From the NCBI GenBank assembly GCA_004794655.1, contig SMMW01000013.1:2378001-2442000 (forward strand): a DNA stretch of 64,000 bases. Reading direction: 5' to 3'. A model generated the notes under the pieces. That model had not been told where the DNA came from. It worked only from the letters and a program-made list of their open reading frames with translations, and did no database searches. Both the position numbers and the translations under genes were made by a program. Shown here piece by piece: positions 25,101 through 36,322 of the stretch; positions within the stretch are counted from its first letter, which is position 1; each line of letters starts with the position of its first letter. The DNA comes from Marisa cornuarietis (lineage: Eukaryota > Mollusca > Gastropoda > Architaenioglossa > Ampullariidae).

Positions 25101-25973
25101 GCTAAACGTTTGTAATGGTATCTCCACATCCACCACCTTCTCGTTATTTACATTGAATCTCACTCCAGACTGCAGTCCTGCTGTTTTTTTGTTTTTTCCC
25201 CTTTTTCCATCTCCATCTTCTGTACCACCCCATGTGTGTCCTAAATAGTTCTGATGTGAAAACCTTTCTCCATAAAAGTCCTGCCTATCTTTTCCAACCC
25301 ACTTTTTCCCTCTAAATCCTTTCTTCTCAAATGCCTGAAAGTTGTCCATGGGTGCAGCATAATACCCGCCATCTCCATCCCAATTCACACTTCCCTGATA
25401 GAGATTCTGACCAACAAGTCCCAACATACTGTTTCCAAGGGCTGTACCATAATTACCACTCGTATCTCCTTGAAAAAAATTTCCCATGTTACTATTGATA
25501 CCAAAGCTACCGTACTGTCCACTCGCACTATTGCTACCTGCAAACCCTCCACTCATGTTATTGAAGTTTCCACCTGCCTGTCCTAAATTATTTCCAACGT
25601 TACTAAAATTTCCGCTTCCTCCCACAGTATTCCCAAAGTTCAAAGGATTGTTTGACTGATTTGTATTCAAAGTGGTGCTACCCATGCTAATATTACTGTC
25701 GAAGGCACCACTGACATAGTCCTGCTGACCGTAGGACGTTTGGGCCGTGTAACCGTATCCACTGGCACTGCTTCCAGAGTTTCCTCCATTACCTGTTGTG
25801 TCGAGGTCTAACTGACTTTGCGACAAAGATTGATTTTGCTGACTTTGTGTGTTGGTTGTAGGAGTTCCCACTCCTTGTTGCCATGTTCCATGGCTGGTAT
25901 CGTACATGTTACTTAATGTCCCTGCTGATTGGTAATATTGGTTCATTAGGCTGCCCGCTGAGAAATTTGCCAT
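19161..25973 (-). CDS. Gly/Asn/Ser/Gln-rich protein with SNRNP27-like module and acidic tail
   Basis: Exons: 25973-25000, 24264-24191, 23583-23501, 22471-22416, 21726-21473, 20041-19922, 19319-19161; about 573 residues. The ATG at 25973 (MANFSAGSLMNQYY) was chosen over an upstream TTG. Residues 1-225 are prion-like low complexity (G, N, S, Q, Y). Then comes a conserved block, VVDVEIPLQTFSRWGHLRKY, and an H-x4-H...C-x2-C cluster (ARHLMEIHDMFCEECYER). A K/E-rich stretch follows, then EVEIQRIMGFSSFNTTK-G, a motif otherwise typical of SNRNP27. The C-terminus is acidic (D-rich). The composition suggests a nuclear RNA-associated protein, perhaps splicing-related; this is inference and the family is not identified. 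The junction 21473/20041 is out of phase (phase 1 to 0), so an exon is missed or lost there, exactly where a LINE is inserted. Confidence 0.75.
19230..19293 (-). repeat. Imperfect (GAT)n coding microsatellite
   Basis: On the minus strand this repeat encodes the poly-aspartate part of the acidic C-terminal tail of the 19161-25973 gene. On the plus strand it makes a misleading His-rich open frame, and in a third frame a Met-rich one. Length variation between individuals is likely. Confidence 0.8.
20129..21180 (+). mobile_element. CR1/L2-like LINE, 5'-truncated, C-terminal ORF intact
   Basis: An uninterrupted plus-strand frame runs from about 20129 to 20914. It reads CISDVKGWMVKNKLKLNNDK, LSRLDYCNSLLAGCPDYLIQ, RLQRVQNSAARLVLRVTK and YGHRTFGYCAAKQWNSL, ending ...LEHYS. 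This is the thumb and C-terminal part of a CR1/L2-like ORF2. The 3' tail has GCGCTAAGAGCATGCTCTC, ATATGCGCTATAAAAAT and (TTA)n. The lack of stops over 250 codons suggests a fairly young insertion. It lies in an intron of the minus-strand gene 19161-25973. The same tail recurs at 39935-40015 (minus) and 62377-62440 (plus). Confidence 0.85.
23925..24118 (-). mobile_element. tRNA-derived SINE with 14-bp target duplication
   Basis: A perfect duplication TATGATCCTCCAAA flanks the element at 23911-23924 and 24119-24132. Read on the minus strand, the head has a box A-like TGGCGCAACGGTTAGCGCC and, about 45 bases on, a box B-like GGTTCAGGTTTC, as in tRNA-headed SINEs. The tail contains an A run near 23943. 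It lies in an intron of the gene 19161-25973, in the same orientation. Confidence 0.75.
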
Positions 25974-26205
25974 TTTCTTTTCAGGCAATAACCGATACTA
26001 TTCTTCCGGTAGGGGAGGTAATCGACGGCGTTCCTGGTGATGACCGTTACCGGAGGCGGGGAAAAAATGCTATTTTCAAGAATCTAAGCAGAAATGGTCA
26101 AATGGAAAATGTTTTCATTTACGCATTTATGCATCGCATAGGTGCACAACATACGTCGGTTAAGTGCGGATGTGTCGCAGATGAAAAAAAAATAAAAAAG
26201 AACAC

Positions 26206-26445
26206 AAGGCGAGGTATTAGATTAGATAACGCACCCGACAAACGAGAGTTAGAATTTTCCTTGGGAACTTCCGTCTTCTTCCCTGGAACACTAAAGAGGA
26301 ACGGACTGATTTGGCGCTAGGGTCACAGTGTTAGTCCGAGCGAGGAAGCGGATCGCTTTCTAGTGTCTTCAGTCCGGCAACGAATAAAATGGGGCCGTGA
26401 CCCGGATTCGTTTTCTAGTGTAGATCAGTCCGGCTGCACAGATAG
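26206..26445. repeat. Dispersed repeat, copy 1
   Basis: This shares ordered blocks with 47865-48063: GCGAGGTATT, GAATTTTCCTTGGGAACT, GAGGAACGG(A/G)CTGA, GTCACAGTGTT and GATCAGTCCGGCT. Internally CAGTCCGGC recurs, each copy following CTTTCTAGTGT or TTTTCTAGTGT, suggesting a small internal duplication. No terminal repeats or target duplications were found. It starts about 230 bases upstream of the ATG at 25973, so it may overlap that gene's promoter region. Confidence 0.6.
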
Positions 26446-27622
26446 GCAGCCCAATGGGAGTCGTGGACGACAATCTTTTTTTCTTTTTCTTGGAATATAA
26501 CACTGTTATGTGAAAAGCATACAACATTGGTAGTGCTATATCATTTTGATAGGCATCTGTTGTCTTTTTGGTGTTTGTGGCAGAGTGGAGCACTTGAGAG
26601 AAAAATATAAATTTTGGTATCTGATAGTTGTCACGGGGACAATAAATCCTTCCTTAAATATGCTTACAATGTAACAGGCTGCTGCTAAAATTCATTTTGA
26701 AATGTATGAATAAACAGTATTAATGAACCAGTGCTGTGGAGTTCCTTTGATAGCAACATGACGCCCATCGGACTTGCGTGCATGTCTCAATAAAACCTAA
26801 TTGCATAAGAACCAGATGAGCAGTTTTTTTATTTTGTCACAGTGTCATATATTCTTCCTGGTGTGAATGGCTTCACAAAATCATTTATATAATGTAGACT
26901 GCCTGAATTTCCCTTCATTTTTTGAATTTAAATATTTATTTTGTAGATTTTATGTTTCAGTTAACATAAGCTCCATATTCCATTGATTATTCATTTAAAA
27001 CGTTCTCCACTTTTTTAATCTTATATATCTATTTTCTACCGCCCACTTCTTTAGTATAGCAACTTCATGGGTATTGTTTCGCATGTCTTGCAGATCTAGA
27101 GCCGTTTTTTAAATTTTATTTGCAAGTAAACACATTTAATGCTTGGAACTCAATGACAAGAAAATCATTTGAAATGTGGAATGTGATCAAGCACAAAATT
27201 ACTTATGTTATTAACATTTACTTGCTGTCTGATCACAAGCTTGTGAAAACATTTTTGTTTTTTACTGCATTATGTAGTACTCAAGAGTCAAACTTAATTT
27301 CTTTGTATGCCACACTTATCTCTTGTATTTCTGCATAAAAGTTGGAGTTGATATGAAAGCTAGGAGCACATGGTTATTGAGAACATCCATGGTAACAACT
27401 GCTTGCTTTGGATTTTTTTCCCCCATACAGCATATCACATCTGACAATTTGTAGCTCTTGCATATATTTGCATCGAATGGAATCGTTTACTCATTATTTA
27501 AGAATTGATATTGTGGAACAGTTATGGGACAAACAGAATTAGACTGACATGAATTCATGCACATTATGCTAAACAGATACATATACATGGCCTATTATTA
27601 TCTTTATTTAAAGAATAAACTT

Positions 27623-28002
27623 CAGGGCTTCTGCTAACGCAAAAAATTGCGTACAGTACACATTAAAAGTTCGGAGGACTCTTTCAATTTTTGTCAATGG
27701 GGTCCCAGGGAAACCCTTCAAATTTGGGCGAAGAACAGATACAAAATTGGGTAAGTGTAGTGTGTGACACCGTAGCGGCGTAGCCCAAGCTATTGTTGTC
27801 ATCTGCTATAAGGTGAGAGTAACTTCCCTTGCACTGAGTTTTTTTTTCCCTTACCGGAAAGAGTTCCACTAACCTATTTCCAAGATGTTGACAGCGTGGT
27901 TAAAATCATCGTTGATTTGTTGATTTTTTTCACATTGTTAAAGGGAAATATGAAGAAGGGGTCCCTGGGACCCCAAAGAATTTAGCCTCAGCAGAAGCCC
28001 TG
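27623..28002. mobile_element. 380-bp MITE with inverted ends
   Basis: The left end CAGGGCTTCTGCTAA and the complement of the right end (CAGGGCTTCTGCTGA) form terminal inverted repeats. AACTT is duplicated directly at 27618-27622 and 28003-28007. Inside each end lies GGGGTCCCAGGG or its counterpart GGGGTCCCTGGGACCCC, a second inverted pair. CAG-starting ends favour a hAT-like origin, although the 5-bp duplication is shorter than usual. It lies between the genes at 25973 and 28371. Confidence 0.8.
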
Positions 28003-28221
28003 AACTTTACTAGTAAAATACTAGCACCATCTGCAAGGCTAGGTGTGGCCATGCTCAGATGAAACAAATATTGAACATAAATGTTGACACCAGTGAGGTC
28101 TGGAGGCATATGATCTTAGAATATCATGTGCCTAGAAGTAAAAATGAAGCTCAGACTTTTGAAGTAACCATTCCTGGATCATAAAACAAACACCGACACA
28201 AACCCACAAAGTAAATCGCAA

Positions 28222-28227
28222 TTTATT
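28222..28227 (-). promoter_or_regulatory. Polyadenylation signal of SNRNP27
   Basis: AATAAA is present on the minus strand about 145 bases after the SNRNP27 stop codon and is the best-placed signal for that transcript. Confidence 0.5.
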
Positions 28228-28370
28228 GGTATCAATGTTTCACATTATTACATTCATTTTTAAGAACACACTTTCATGATGCCAAAATGTCTTCTGAAAC
28301 CTATGAACATTCAGATGAAAATCCAAAAGCATTTGAAATTAAACAGTCATAGGAAGTTCATTACAAGAGA

Positions 28371-31300
28371 TCAAGCAATGAAATCCAGTGGTCTGTTAAA
28401 GCCTCCTCGCCTGTTCATGTACTGTCTGGGGAAAAAAAATTGTATGTTCATTATAAGCAGTTTACACGGGTTGTTTTCATTAAATTATGTGCAACCCTTC
28501 AGTTTTTACTGCCATTGTAATGCCTAATAAGTAATATTCATAATGTTGTGTTGTGGTCTAAAAAGCATATAAAATGACAAACATATTAATAATTGTTATT
28601 CTACAGGGTAGACCACTTAAAAATAACCCATCTCATATAATATGGTCAGACAAGGCAGGCTACTTTTAAGACATCGACCCTGTATAAGGAAAACTTCTCC
28701 TTTATCATTTTAAAGATAGGTTTCATCTGAAAATTTGTGCAACTCACCTGTACCGTCTTTTGCGCTGAATGTTTGCAGCATACGTATCATTCCCATCAAC
28801 CTTCTTCCCCTAAAATACCAACATTTCTGACCATAAATACTGGAATGCTTTAAGTGTCCAATAATATTTATCCACCAAAAATATGCTATAGTTGAAATAT
28901 CACAGAGACAGGGAGAAAGAATAATGCAGAAATGTGATTAGGGGACAAACATTGGTAGGTTTTAAGGTTCACAATGCTGAGAATGAAAGCAGCATGACTT
29001 ATAGATATTGATAGTGCTGATGAGAAGTGGGCAACATAGTAGCTTTGTTAAATACACAGGAAAGTATTTATCACCTCATTTCAAATGCTGCTTCAAAATT
29101 TAAATGGAGGTTCTATTTTTCTTCTTTTCTCCCCCCCCCCCCGCCAAACAAACACTGAACAGGCAATATATTTTGTCATCTGAACCCAAAATCAATGTTG
29201 TGACAGACTATTGGAAACATTACTACATCTATTAGCTAATGTATGAAAAAAATGTGGTCTTTACCTTCGTTGTCTCAAAATTGGCAAAACCCATCAATGT
29301 TATCATTTCTCTGTCTTCCTCACTTAGTCCTACTAATTGTGATTCTGAAATTGTAAAGGCATCATTAAGTTAGAATATTCTTCTTTTTTTTGCACACTGT
29401 GCTACATCTAAGATTAAAATAGTTTAAATAAATCATATATTGATAAGGGAGCACTGAATCTCATTTGAAGAGGAACACATCTGTACATACCCACATATGA
29501 CAAACTGACATTTTTCTCTCAGCATTAATATTTTAAGATTTGAAGTGTATAATTTAAATGGTTGATATTTTTAAGCAGGAGGTCGGCATGAGCTGATTGG
29601 AGAGACTGACGGGTGATTAGGTGTTTAGAACTGAGACAATATCCTGGAACAAGGCTGTGGAGACAACGCCAGCAGAATGAGGCCACTATGTAGTTGGTGT
29701 GTGCATATACAGGCAACAAATGCAGCTCAATGGAGGAGGGGTGTCACATGATTAGATTTGTGCTTAAAACAATTTAAACACCAAAGTCATAGCATAAACT
29801 AAAAGAAAGTGAAAAGTAAAAAAGAAATATAGCAGATGGCTTAAGGTAATCAACAAGTACCCAATAAACTTGAACCTACCAGCAAACTGTAAAGACATTT
29901 TTCAACTATTAATAGTGTCTAATGCCTTATTAAAAAGCAAAATTATGATTACTTACCATCTATTTTTGGTTTTTCTATTGCTGGGGGCTTCTTTTCCATT
30001 TGACTTGGCTTTCCTAATTCTCTGTGGCAGTGAAGAAATACATTTAACAAAATTATCAATGAACTATGAAAAATACACTTATTCACACTTACAGCACAGT
30101 GCACAACCTTTTAACATAAATGTTTAATTTTACATATGGAACCCTCTGCTAAAGAATAACATTTTATCTTATAAATAAAGAAAAGTACACTGGGCGTGGA
30201 TGGTACTGGGCATGTATGGTTCTGGCTGGTATCTTCGCAAATCTATCTTTACTGTCCAGTCATGAGCACATTTTGCAGGAGACCTCCTTTTGTCTGAGGA
30301 AAGGCCTACATTAAGTTTGGTTTTCATATTCTGCTCCCCACTTTATACTTTAGTTTGCCTCTTATAAGATGTTAACCCAGGCTGGACATTTTAAAAATGT
30401 TTTTTTGTTGTGCAAATATTAATATGTAATTTTCAACTGTGCCTTATGATAACAATAATTTGCGCATTTATATCACACAACATCACGACCAAGATAGGTT
30501 GCACTCTGTGCTGACCAGTAATGATAAAAAGGAACATTTAAACATTAGGTAACACAATGGACAGTGATCTGTATAGGCACACTGAACAACATAAAGATGG
30601 ACTACAAGAGTAGAACAGAATGCAATGGTTAAAGGTTTAAAGGGATATAGGGAGTGTTAACAGTGTAGACATGGAGTAGTTACATAATGGTGCAATATTG
30701 CAATAGGAATTCACAGATATAGTGAGAGAGTATGAGAGAAAGAGATAGACAAAGTCTTATTGCAGCTGACACCATGAGTCTTTATCTCCCTCCTACAAGA
30801 AATAGCATACAGCATCTTTACCCACACCCATTTATCATGTGATAATGCAGAAAGACAGCTAGAATGGTTTAACCACAAATGTTTTAAGAAGGGAAACAAG
30901 CGAACCTGTGAATATGATTGATACCCTCTTTCCATGCATGCTGATGTTGCTCTGCATGTGAAATGTGTTTTGAATCATGATAACAGTATTAGGGAGTGGT
31001 CATTGCGAGTGCAGACAGACTATATATGTACGTATGTAAGATAGGGATGAGATGGGTGTAAATAGATAGGTGATTTGATGAATGAGAGGACTTCTACACA
31101 ATTTGTGAATAAAGATAGTATGTATGTAGGACAAGAGATGTAGGAATGGATAGGTGATAGGATGAGTGAGAGGATGGCTTTTTTTTAATGCTCACCCTGT
31201 AAAAGCGACGATGGCTGAAATGGTCTTAAGTCAATAAAATGTTTGTGTTCGAGTACCCACATCCAGTCCACTATGAACTAGTCTTTGAGTGCATCATGCA

Positions 31301-34300
31301 CCAAGGACACATCAGTTGAAAGAACATCACCATGGCAATCTGTATACCACTGTTAGTTTTAAATAGCCTATCGATTAACCGATGGCCACAAATTGCTGAT
31401 CTTTCACCTATGCAATGGAGCAGCACTAATTACCACTTCATAAAAAAATGCATATAATGACATTTCTAGATTCCTTACTAACCTTTCCCGTGACCTTCTC
31501 CTTGGAGACTGTGACCTGTGCGCAAAGAAAAACTTGATGAGAAAAACTGGTAAGAAAACGAAGAACTTTTAATTTTACATTAAAAGAAAATTTGGTCACC
31601 TGCTTGATTGTGGAAATATGTCTAAGCTTTATTGTCGAAATGTGTCTAAGCTTTTGGTGGGAAGAAAATCATAAGATCTCTGGCAGATACAGACCACTCA
31701 TCTCATGACAGTTTATATTAGACTCAGAATTTCCTATTATTATACATTAGGGAAGTACTTTTAAATCCTTAGGCAAATATTATTAGTTAGGCAACATCAC
31801 TTTTCCACTTTAAATTTATTTAACATGGTGAATTTTGCATCATTATCAAAATCGATGCATCTTGTTCATGCCTGACAAAGAGGACTGCTTTACTAACTGT
31901 TCATAGGTTCACAGAGATAGGGAAACATTTTCCACAGGTAACACAAACAACTGAGGAGTGCCAAAAACTGCTTTTTTTAAACAATATTGCCACAATACTT
32001 TTGCAGTAGCTATCAACTAGGTTAAATTAGACCATCATCAGAAATTACTATGGTGCAAAAAATATATAAAAGAGCAAAATCTCCTTCACCTGTGTCGTGG
32101 AGAATGAGAACGAGATCGTCTGTGAACAGGTGATCTGGATCTGTGTCTAATAACTGGTGAACGAGACCTACTTCTTCTGTGTCTGTCTGCAAATTTTTGA
32201 AGTTAAAGAAGATGCATATCTTTAAAAGACAGATAAGTTTGATAGTATATCAAGCTTTTCAGCTCTATTAACTTTATCAACCTCCACTTATAAAAATAAC
32301 AAAAAGAGGCAAGCTAAATAATCTGTGCACGAAAGACTAAAATGAACCAACAGTCAAATCATATAAGAATCACAAGCGTCCGCACACACACACACACTCT
32401 CTCTCATACACCACCTGTCTTCAATCCCACCACAATTGTATGTACAAATGCAAACACAGTCAACCATGTACATGCTCCCTCTTCCTCCACATACACACTT
32501 ACTTCCACTACATATAGTACCCACAGAGACCAAGGAGATGCATTCAACATTCAGTCCTGACTCTTGCCACAGCAGAGTTCAGAGAGGCTACTTCTTAAAT
32601 ATAAAAACTGTTTTTCAGGTAGGATGTTCTGACCTGGCTGGGAGTGACTTGTTGGCCATGATCTTACACACCCTGCACAAACTATGCTGGACATAGATCA
32701 TGTCTGCAGAGCAGGTCACAGTCAATAGTTCTATTCATGCACCACCCAGTCGAGTAAGAATTCTGGGTGGTGCTGCCATACCAGACAGTAATCCAGAATA
32801 TCAGTTTACCGCTCAGCAAAACTGGCCAAAATGTCAATTCTGAAGCCAAAGTTTTTTTAGCTGGCAAAGAAAACTGAGTTATCACTTCAGCCTTCTTAAT
32901 TAGAGACATGTGTTCTCCAAGCTGAGGTCATTCAAGATGATTGTTTCCAGGAACCTGAAATGGTCTATTGGCTCACCATTGATAACAGAGGGCTGCACTG
33001 AATGTCAATTATCATCACTTTAATCTGACTTAGAGATATTTAGATGCAGACTGTTGTCACTGCGCATGCACGGTAATTCATCACCAGACGGTATGTAGAC
33101 TCATCATTATTCATTATGAGACCTTTGACAGTGGTGTCATTAGCAAACATCACCATCCAAAGAGAGGAGATACAGTCACTGGTGAAAAGACAGTAGAAGA
33201 ACGAGAGAGGATGTAACCTTGGGGGCACGTACTTAACACCAGGATGTTGGATACACGCCTATTGACCAACTCTTTGGGGTTTTTGCAAGAGGCATGTCAA
33301 GGATCCAGAAACTGACTGGGAGAGACCAAAAGCAAAGAGTTTCTGCAGGATGATGATGCTGAAGATAAAGCTGTAATCCACAAAGAGGAAACGTGTAGGA
33401 GCTAGGGGATTCAAGGTGCCAGAGAATGAAGGGTCACCGGTCGATAAGACCATTTACTATTTTGACCAAGTCAATATGACCAAACACAAGACAATTCGAC
33501 CACAGTCCCGAGTCAATTGGAGTGTGGACATTTTCAATACAATATATCCAATTATTTCAAAAACAAAAAACAAAAAAAAACATCTCATCAGGCAGCCATA
33601 GCCAATCTGAGTTTCCATACATGTCCTGTGCCATGTTACTATGCCTCTTTGTGTACACATTTATGGACAGGTTAACTCCACTAAAACTGTTTTACCTCTT
33701 CTAGCTTTAGGGGGTGTTTAAGGCAGAGGTTTTCAAACTTTTCCAGATGAGTACCACTTTCGAAAATTCGAATTGACCGAGTACCACCTCCCAACTCTAC
33801 CCTGTACGAATCTATACTAGTCTAGGACTTAGTTTTAGGTTTGCCAGTATTTAGTATATGATTTAGTCAGTCGTTAGTTAATTGTTAATATGATAATCCA
33901 TATATTTGTCACAGGAAAAATCTTGTGAAAACACATTTTAAATGCTCAAAAATATGATGCCATCTCATTGTGAAAACGGTTATTCTAAAAGCTAAACCAA
34001 CAACTTGCGAGTTAGATCCAATGCCAACAAGCCTTCTGCTTGAGTGCCTAGATATTTTACTTCCTTCCATCACACATATTGTAAATGTCAGCTTGTCATC
34101 AGGTGTTTTTCTACTAGGTTTCTTGCAACATGTGGCCATATGCAAGGCTCCACCCGCAGCAATGACAGCGAACATACAGCCCCTGTAAAATATATATACG
34201 CATTCGTTTATTTTGGCGTACGGTGCTCGCGTACCACCTGTCATACAGTTTGAAAACCGGTGGTTTAAGGGTCTCGGCTGGTATTACAAAGCCTGCAAGT

Positions 34301-36198
34301 CTGTTAGGGGATTGTCTACTTCTTTTCTGTATTTATCACATCTTAAACACTGCTCGCCTCATCTGCAGACCACCTAGATGTGAACATACATCACCTATTA
34401 TCTGCTGTCTTCACTAGCTGCCAGTCACGGATTGTATGGCCTACAAACTTTCCACTATGACTATGACTTACTCTGCCGTTTCTAGTCCTAGGTACCTCTC
34501 CGAACTTACTCCCACCTATGCGCCCACATGACTTCTTCACTCATCTTCTGACACCAAGTTTCTGCAAGTCCCACTAGCTAAGACAAAGACATATGGACAG
34601 AGGTCACTCTCCTACCAACCCCCATCAACTTGGAACAGATTACCCATCAGCCTTCGACACTCTGATTCTTTTACCACCTGCAAATCTAAACTCAAGATCC
34701 GTCTTTTCAGAATGACAACTTCGCCGTGACCCTGTCCTGACCATGAATGTGCATAATGTGTATCTGTAATTTACTTTGTGTATGAGTGAGTGTATGTTGT
34801 AAGAGTGAGGATGTCTGTTATTTACGAATATGGGAACATGGTTGTTGATGATTTATTCTTTAATATATTATATTATTTATGTACAGTGCTCTGAGCAAAT
34901 CTTTGGAAAGCCGCTCTTTAAATACTCATTATTATTAAATTCTGAGGGCAAACCCGAAGACTGACAAATAAATTGATGGAGCCAATGTGTTAACAGTAAT
35001 CCAAAACTGACCTAAAGGGTTTAATCAACCCATACATAGAAAATATAACTTACTGGCTTACTTAACATGAAAACTAGCCCTAGGTACTGAAACCTTTTTG
35101 TCTAGAACAAACTGATTTCCAGCCTGGAAAGCTTCTTGCCCACTGTAGAGGAAAACAAAACTCATTTCAAGATGTTTTCCTTCTTTATATTTCCATTGAT
35201 TTATAAGTATGCCTTTTCTTTTAGTTTTTGTTTTAAAATTGTACATAATTCTTAACAACATTCATACAAATATCTCTGTACTCACATTTTCGCTCTCTTG
35301 AGCGTGATCTTGATCGCCTGCGGTCTGTTGAGAGAAAATTAAATATCACACATACGGCATGTAATCAAAGAAAACAAGAATAGTCTTAAAATTAAAGTAA
35401 ATAAATAGTGTTTCTTCTCGAATACTTCTGTTGACATGGGATAACATTCTTTTTTAACACCATTCATCAAATAGCCTTGTTGGTCGGTTATATGCTCTCG
35501 CTGGAATATTAAAAAGAAGAAAACAGATGATGACCACAGAACTTCTCACGGCGTAACTTCGATATTAAGTAACTCGCTACGTCATAGGCCGGTCTATGCT
35601 ATTTTGTCAGAGGTTTGGGGTTAGGGTTAGTGATAACGTTTGGCGTAGTGCTAGGGGTAGGTTTAGGTTTAGTATATTAGGTAGGCTTACATTTGGGCAA
35701 TTGAGTGGAGCGAGCAGACGACAAATGCCGCGAGTTACTCTATATCGCATCTGAACCCTTCTCCCTATCCCATCTTTCAAAATATTATACTAATAATATT
35801 ACTAATATTGCATTAACAATACGAAACTACTATCGAGATTTGTTGATTTTTCTCTTCACCTGTATATTCTTCTGCACACACCCTCAGGGTGTCTATTCCA
35901 AGTAGTTTAATTTTTTATTTATTAATCGTGAATATGTTCACTGCGGTTGTGAAAAAAGTGAATATACGAAGACGAGTGACATCTTCATCTGATAGTGTTT
36001 CTTCGCTTCTGTTGACTGTCAGGTGACTTATTCCACACTACAGTCTCAACACGCGTAAACTTAAGAAGATGCTGAAAAAGAAGAATCTTGATGATGTGAT
36101 TAATCACACTGATCTTAACACTGCACGTAAGCGATAAAGTTTTTGAGCACACTACCTGATCGTTTTGGAGACCTGGACCTACTTCGACTACGAGCCAT
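28371..36198 (-). CDS. SNRNP27: U4/U6.U5 tri-snRNP 27 kDa protein
   Basis: Eight exons join in phase: 36198-36156, 35324-35286, 32186-32090, 31515-31483, 30021-29957, 29344-29265, 28809-28748, 28425-28371. They give 157 residues, close to the human length. The N-terminus (MARSRSRSRSPKRS) and residues to about 70 are an RS domain. The C-terminus carries the family signature: [39 protein letters not shown] and a terminal IA. SNRNP27 is a spliceosomal tri-snRNP component needed for accurate 5' splice-site handling (established for the family). Exon 4 is only 33 bases. The introns hold a Rex1-like LINE, a SPIN-like hAT MITE and a CR1-like LINE. The tRNA-Arg gene starts 125 bases upstream on the opposite strand. 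Confidence 0.96.
30400..30500 (-). repeat. Possible LINE tail
   Basis: The stretch GATAACAATAATTTGCGCAT followed by TTATATCACAC resembles the reverse of CR1-like 3' tails (simple TTA repeats next to a ...TATAGCGC block). No coding part is attached. It lies in SNRNP27 intron 4 (29957-31483 flanks). Confidence 0.3.
32600..33450 (-). mobile_element. Rex1-like LINE fragment, decayed
   Basis: Minus-strand frames give a reverse transcriptase: FVDYSFIFSIIILQKLFAFG, SFFYCLFTSDCISS, VMFANDTTVKGLIMNNDEST (catalytic F-A-D-D changed to F-A-N-D), NDESTYRLVMNY, then SLIKKAE and WITVWYGS. This order matches LINEs of the Rex1 type, in which I-K-F-A-D-D-T-T-V-x-G-L-I is followed by W-Y-G. Stops and frameshifts make it inactive. 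It lies in SNRNP27 intron 2, in the same orientation as the gene. Confidence 0.8.
33724..34262. mobile_element. 539-bp hAT MITE, SPIN-like ends
   Basis: The left end CAGAGGTTTTCAAAC and the complement of the right end, CACCGGTTTTCAAAC, form inverted repeats that continue imperfectly into GTACCAC. A perfect 8-bp duplication GTTTAAGG lies at 33716-33723 and 34263-34270, with TA at its centre as in Buster-type hATs. CAG-x-GGTT-CAA ends resemble SPIN/Buster elements known from many animals. The interior encodes nothing recognisable. Confidence 0.85.
34300..34935 (+). mobile_element. CR1-like LINE 3' fragment
   Basis: Plus-strand frames give GDCLLLFCIYHILNTARLIC, then EHTSPIICCLH*LPVTD, YAPT, KTKTYGQRSLSYQPPSTWNR and LKIRLF. 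This is the C-terminal segment of a CR1-like ORF2, with stops. The tail GTGCTCTGAGCAAATCTTTG plus ATTATTATT defines a subfamily also present as a bare tail on the minus strand at 46091-46150. It starts about 30 bases right of the hAT MITE. Confidence 0.75.
35617..35675 (+). repeat. Telomere-like degenerate repeat
   Basis: GGGGTTAGGGTTAG is followed by TAGGGGTAGGTTTAGGTTTAG. These are degenerate units of a GGTTAG-type repeat in SNRNP27 intron 1. It is too short to be a real interstitial telomere array and is more likely part of a dispersed repeat. Confidence 0.4.
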
Positions 36199-36322
36199 TC
36201 TCAGCGTTCGGGCGAAATGTTGTAGCAAATTAGAAATTGCCTCCCTTAGAAACAACGACACATTGCGCCCTCTACCTGTTTTATAAGATTATGTAAAAAA
36301 AAAGTGGAAACATCATACATCT

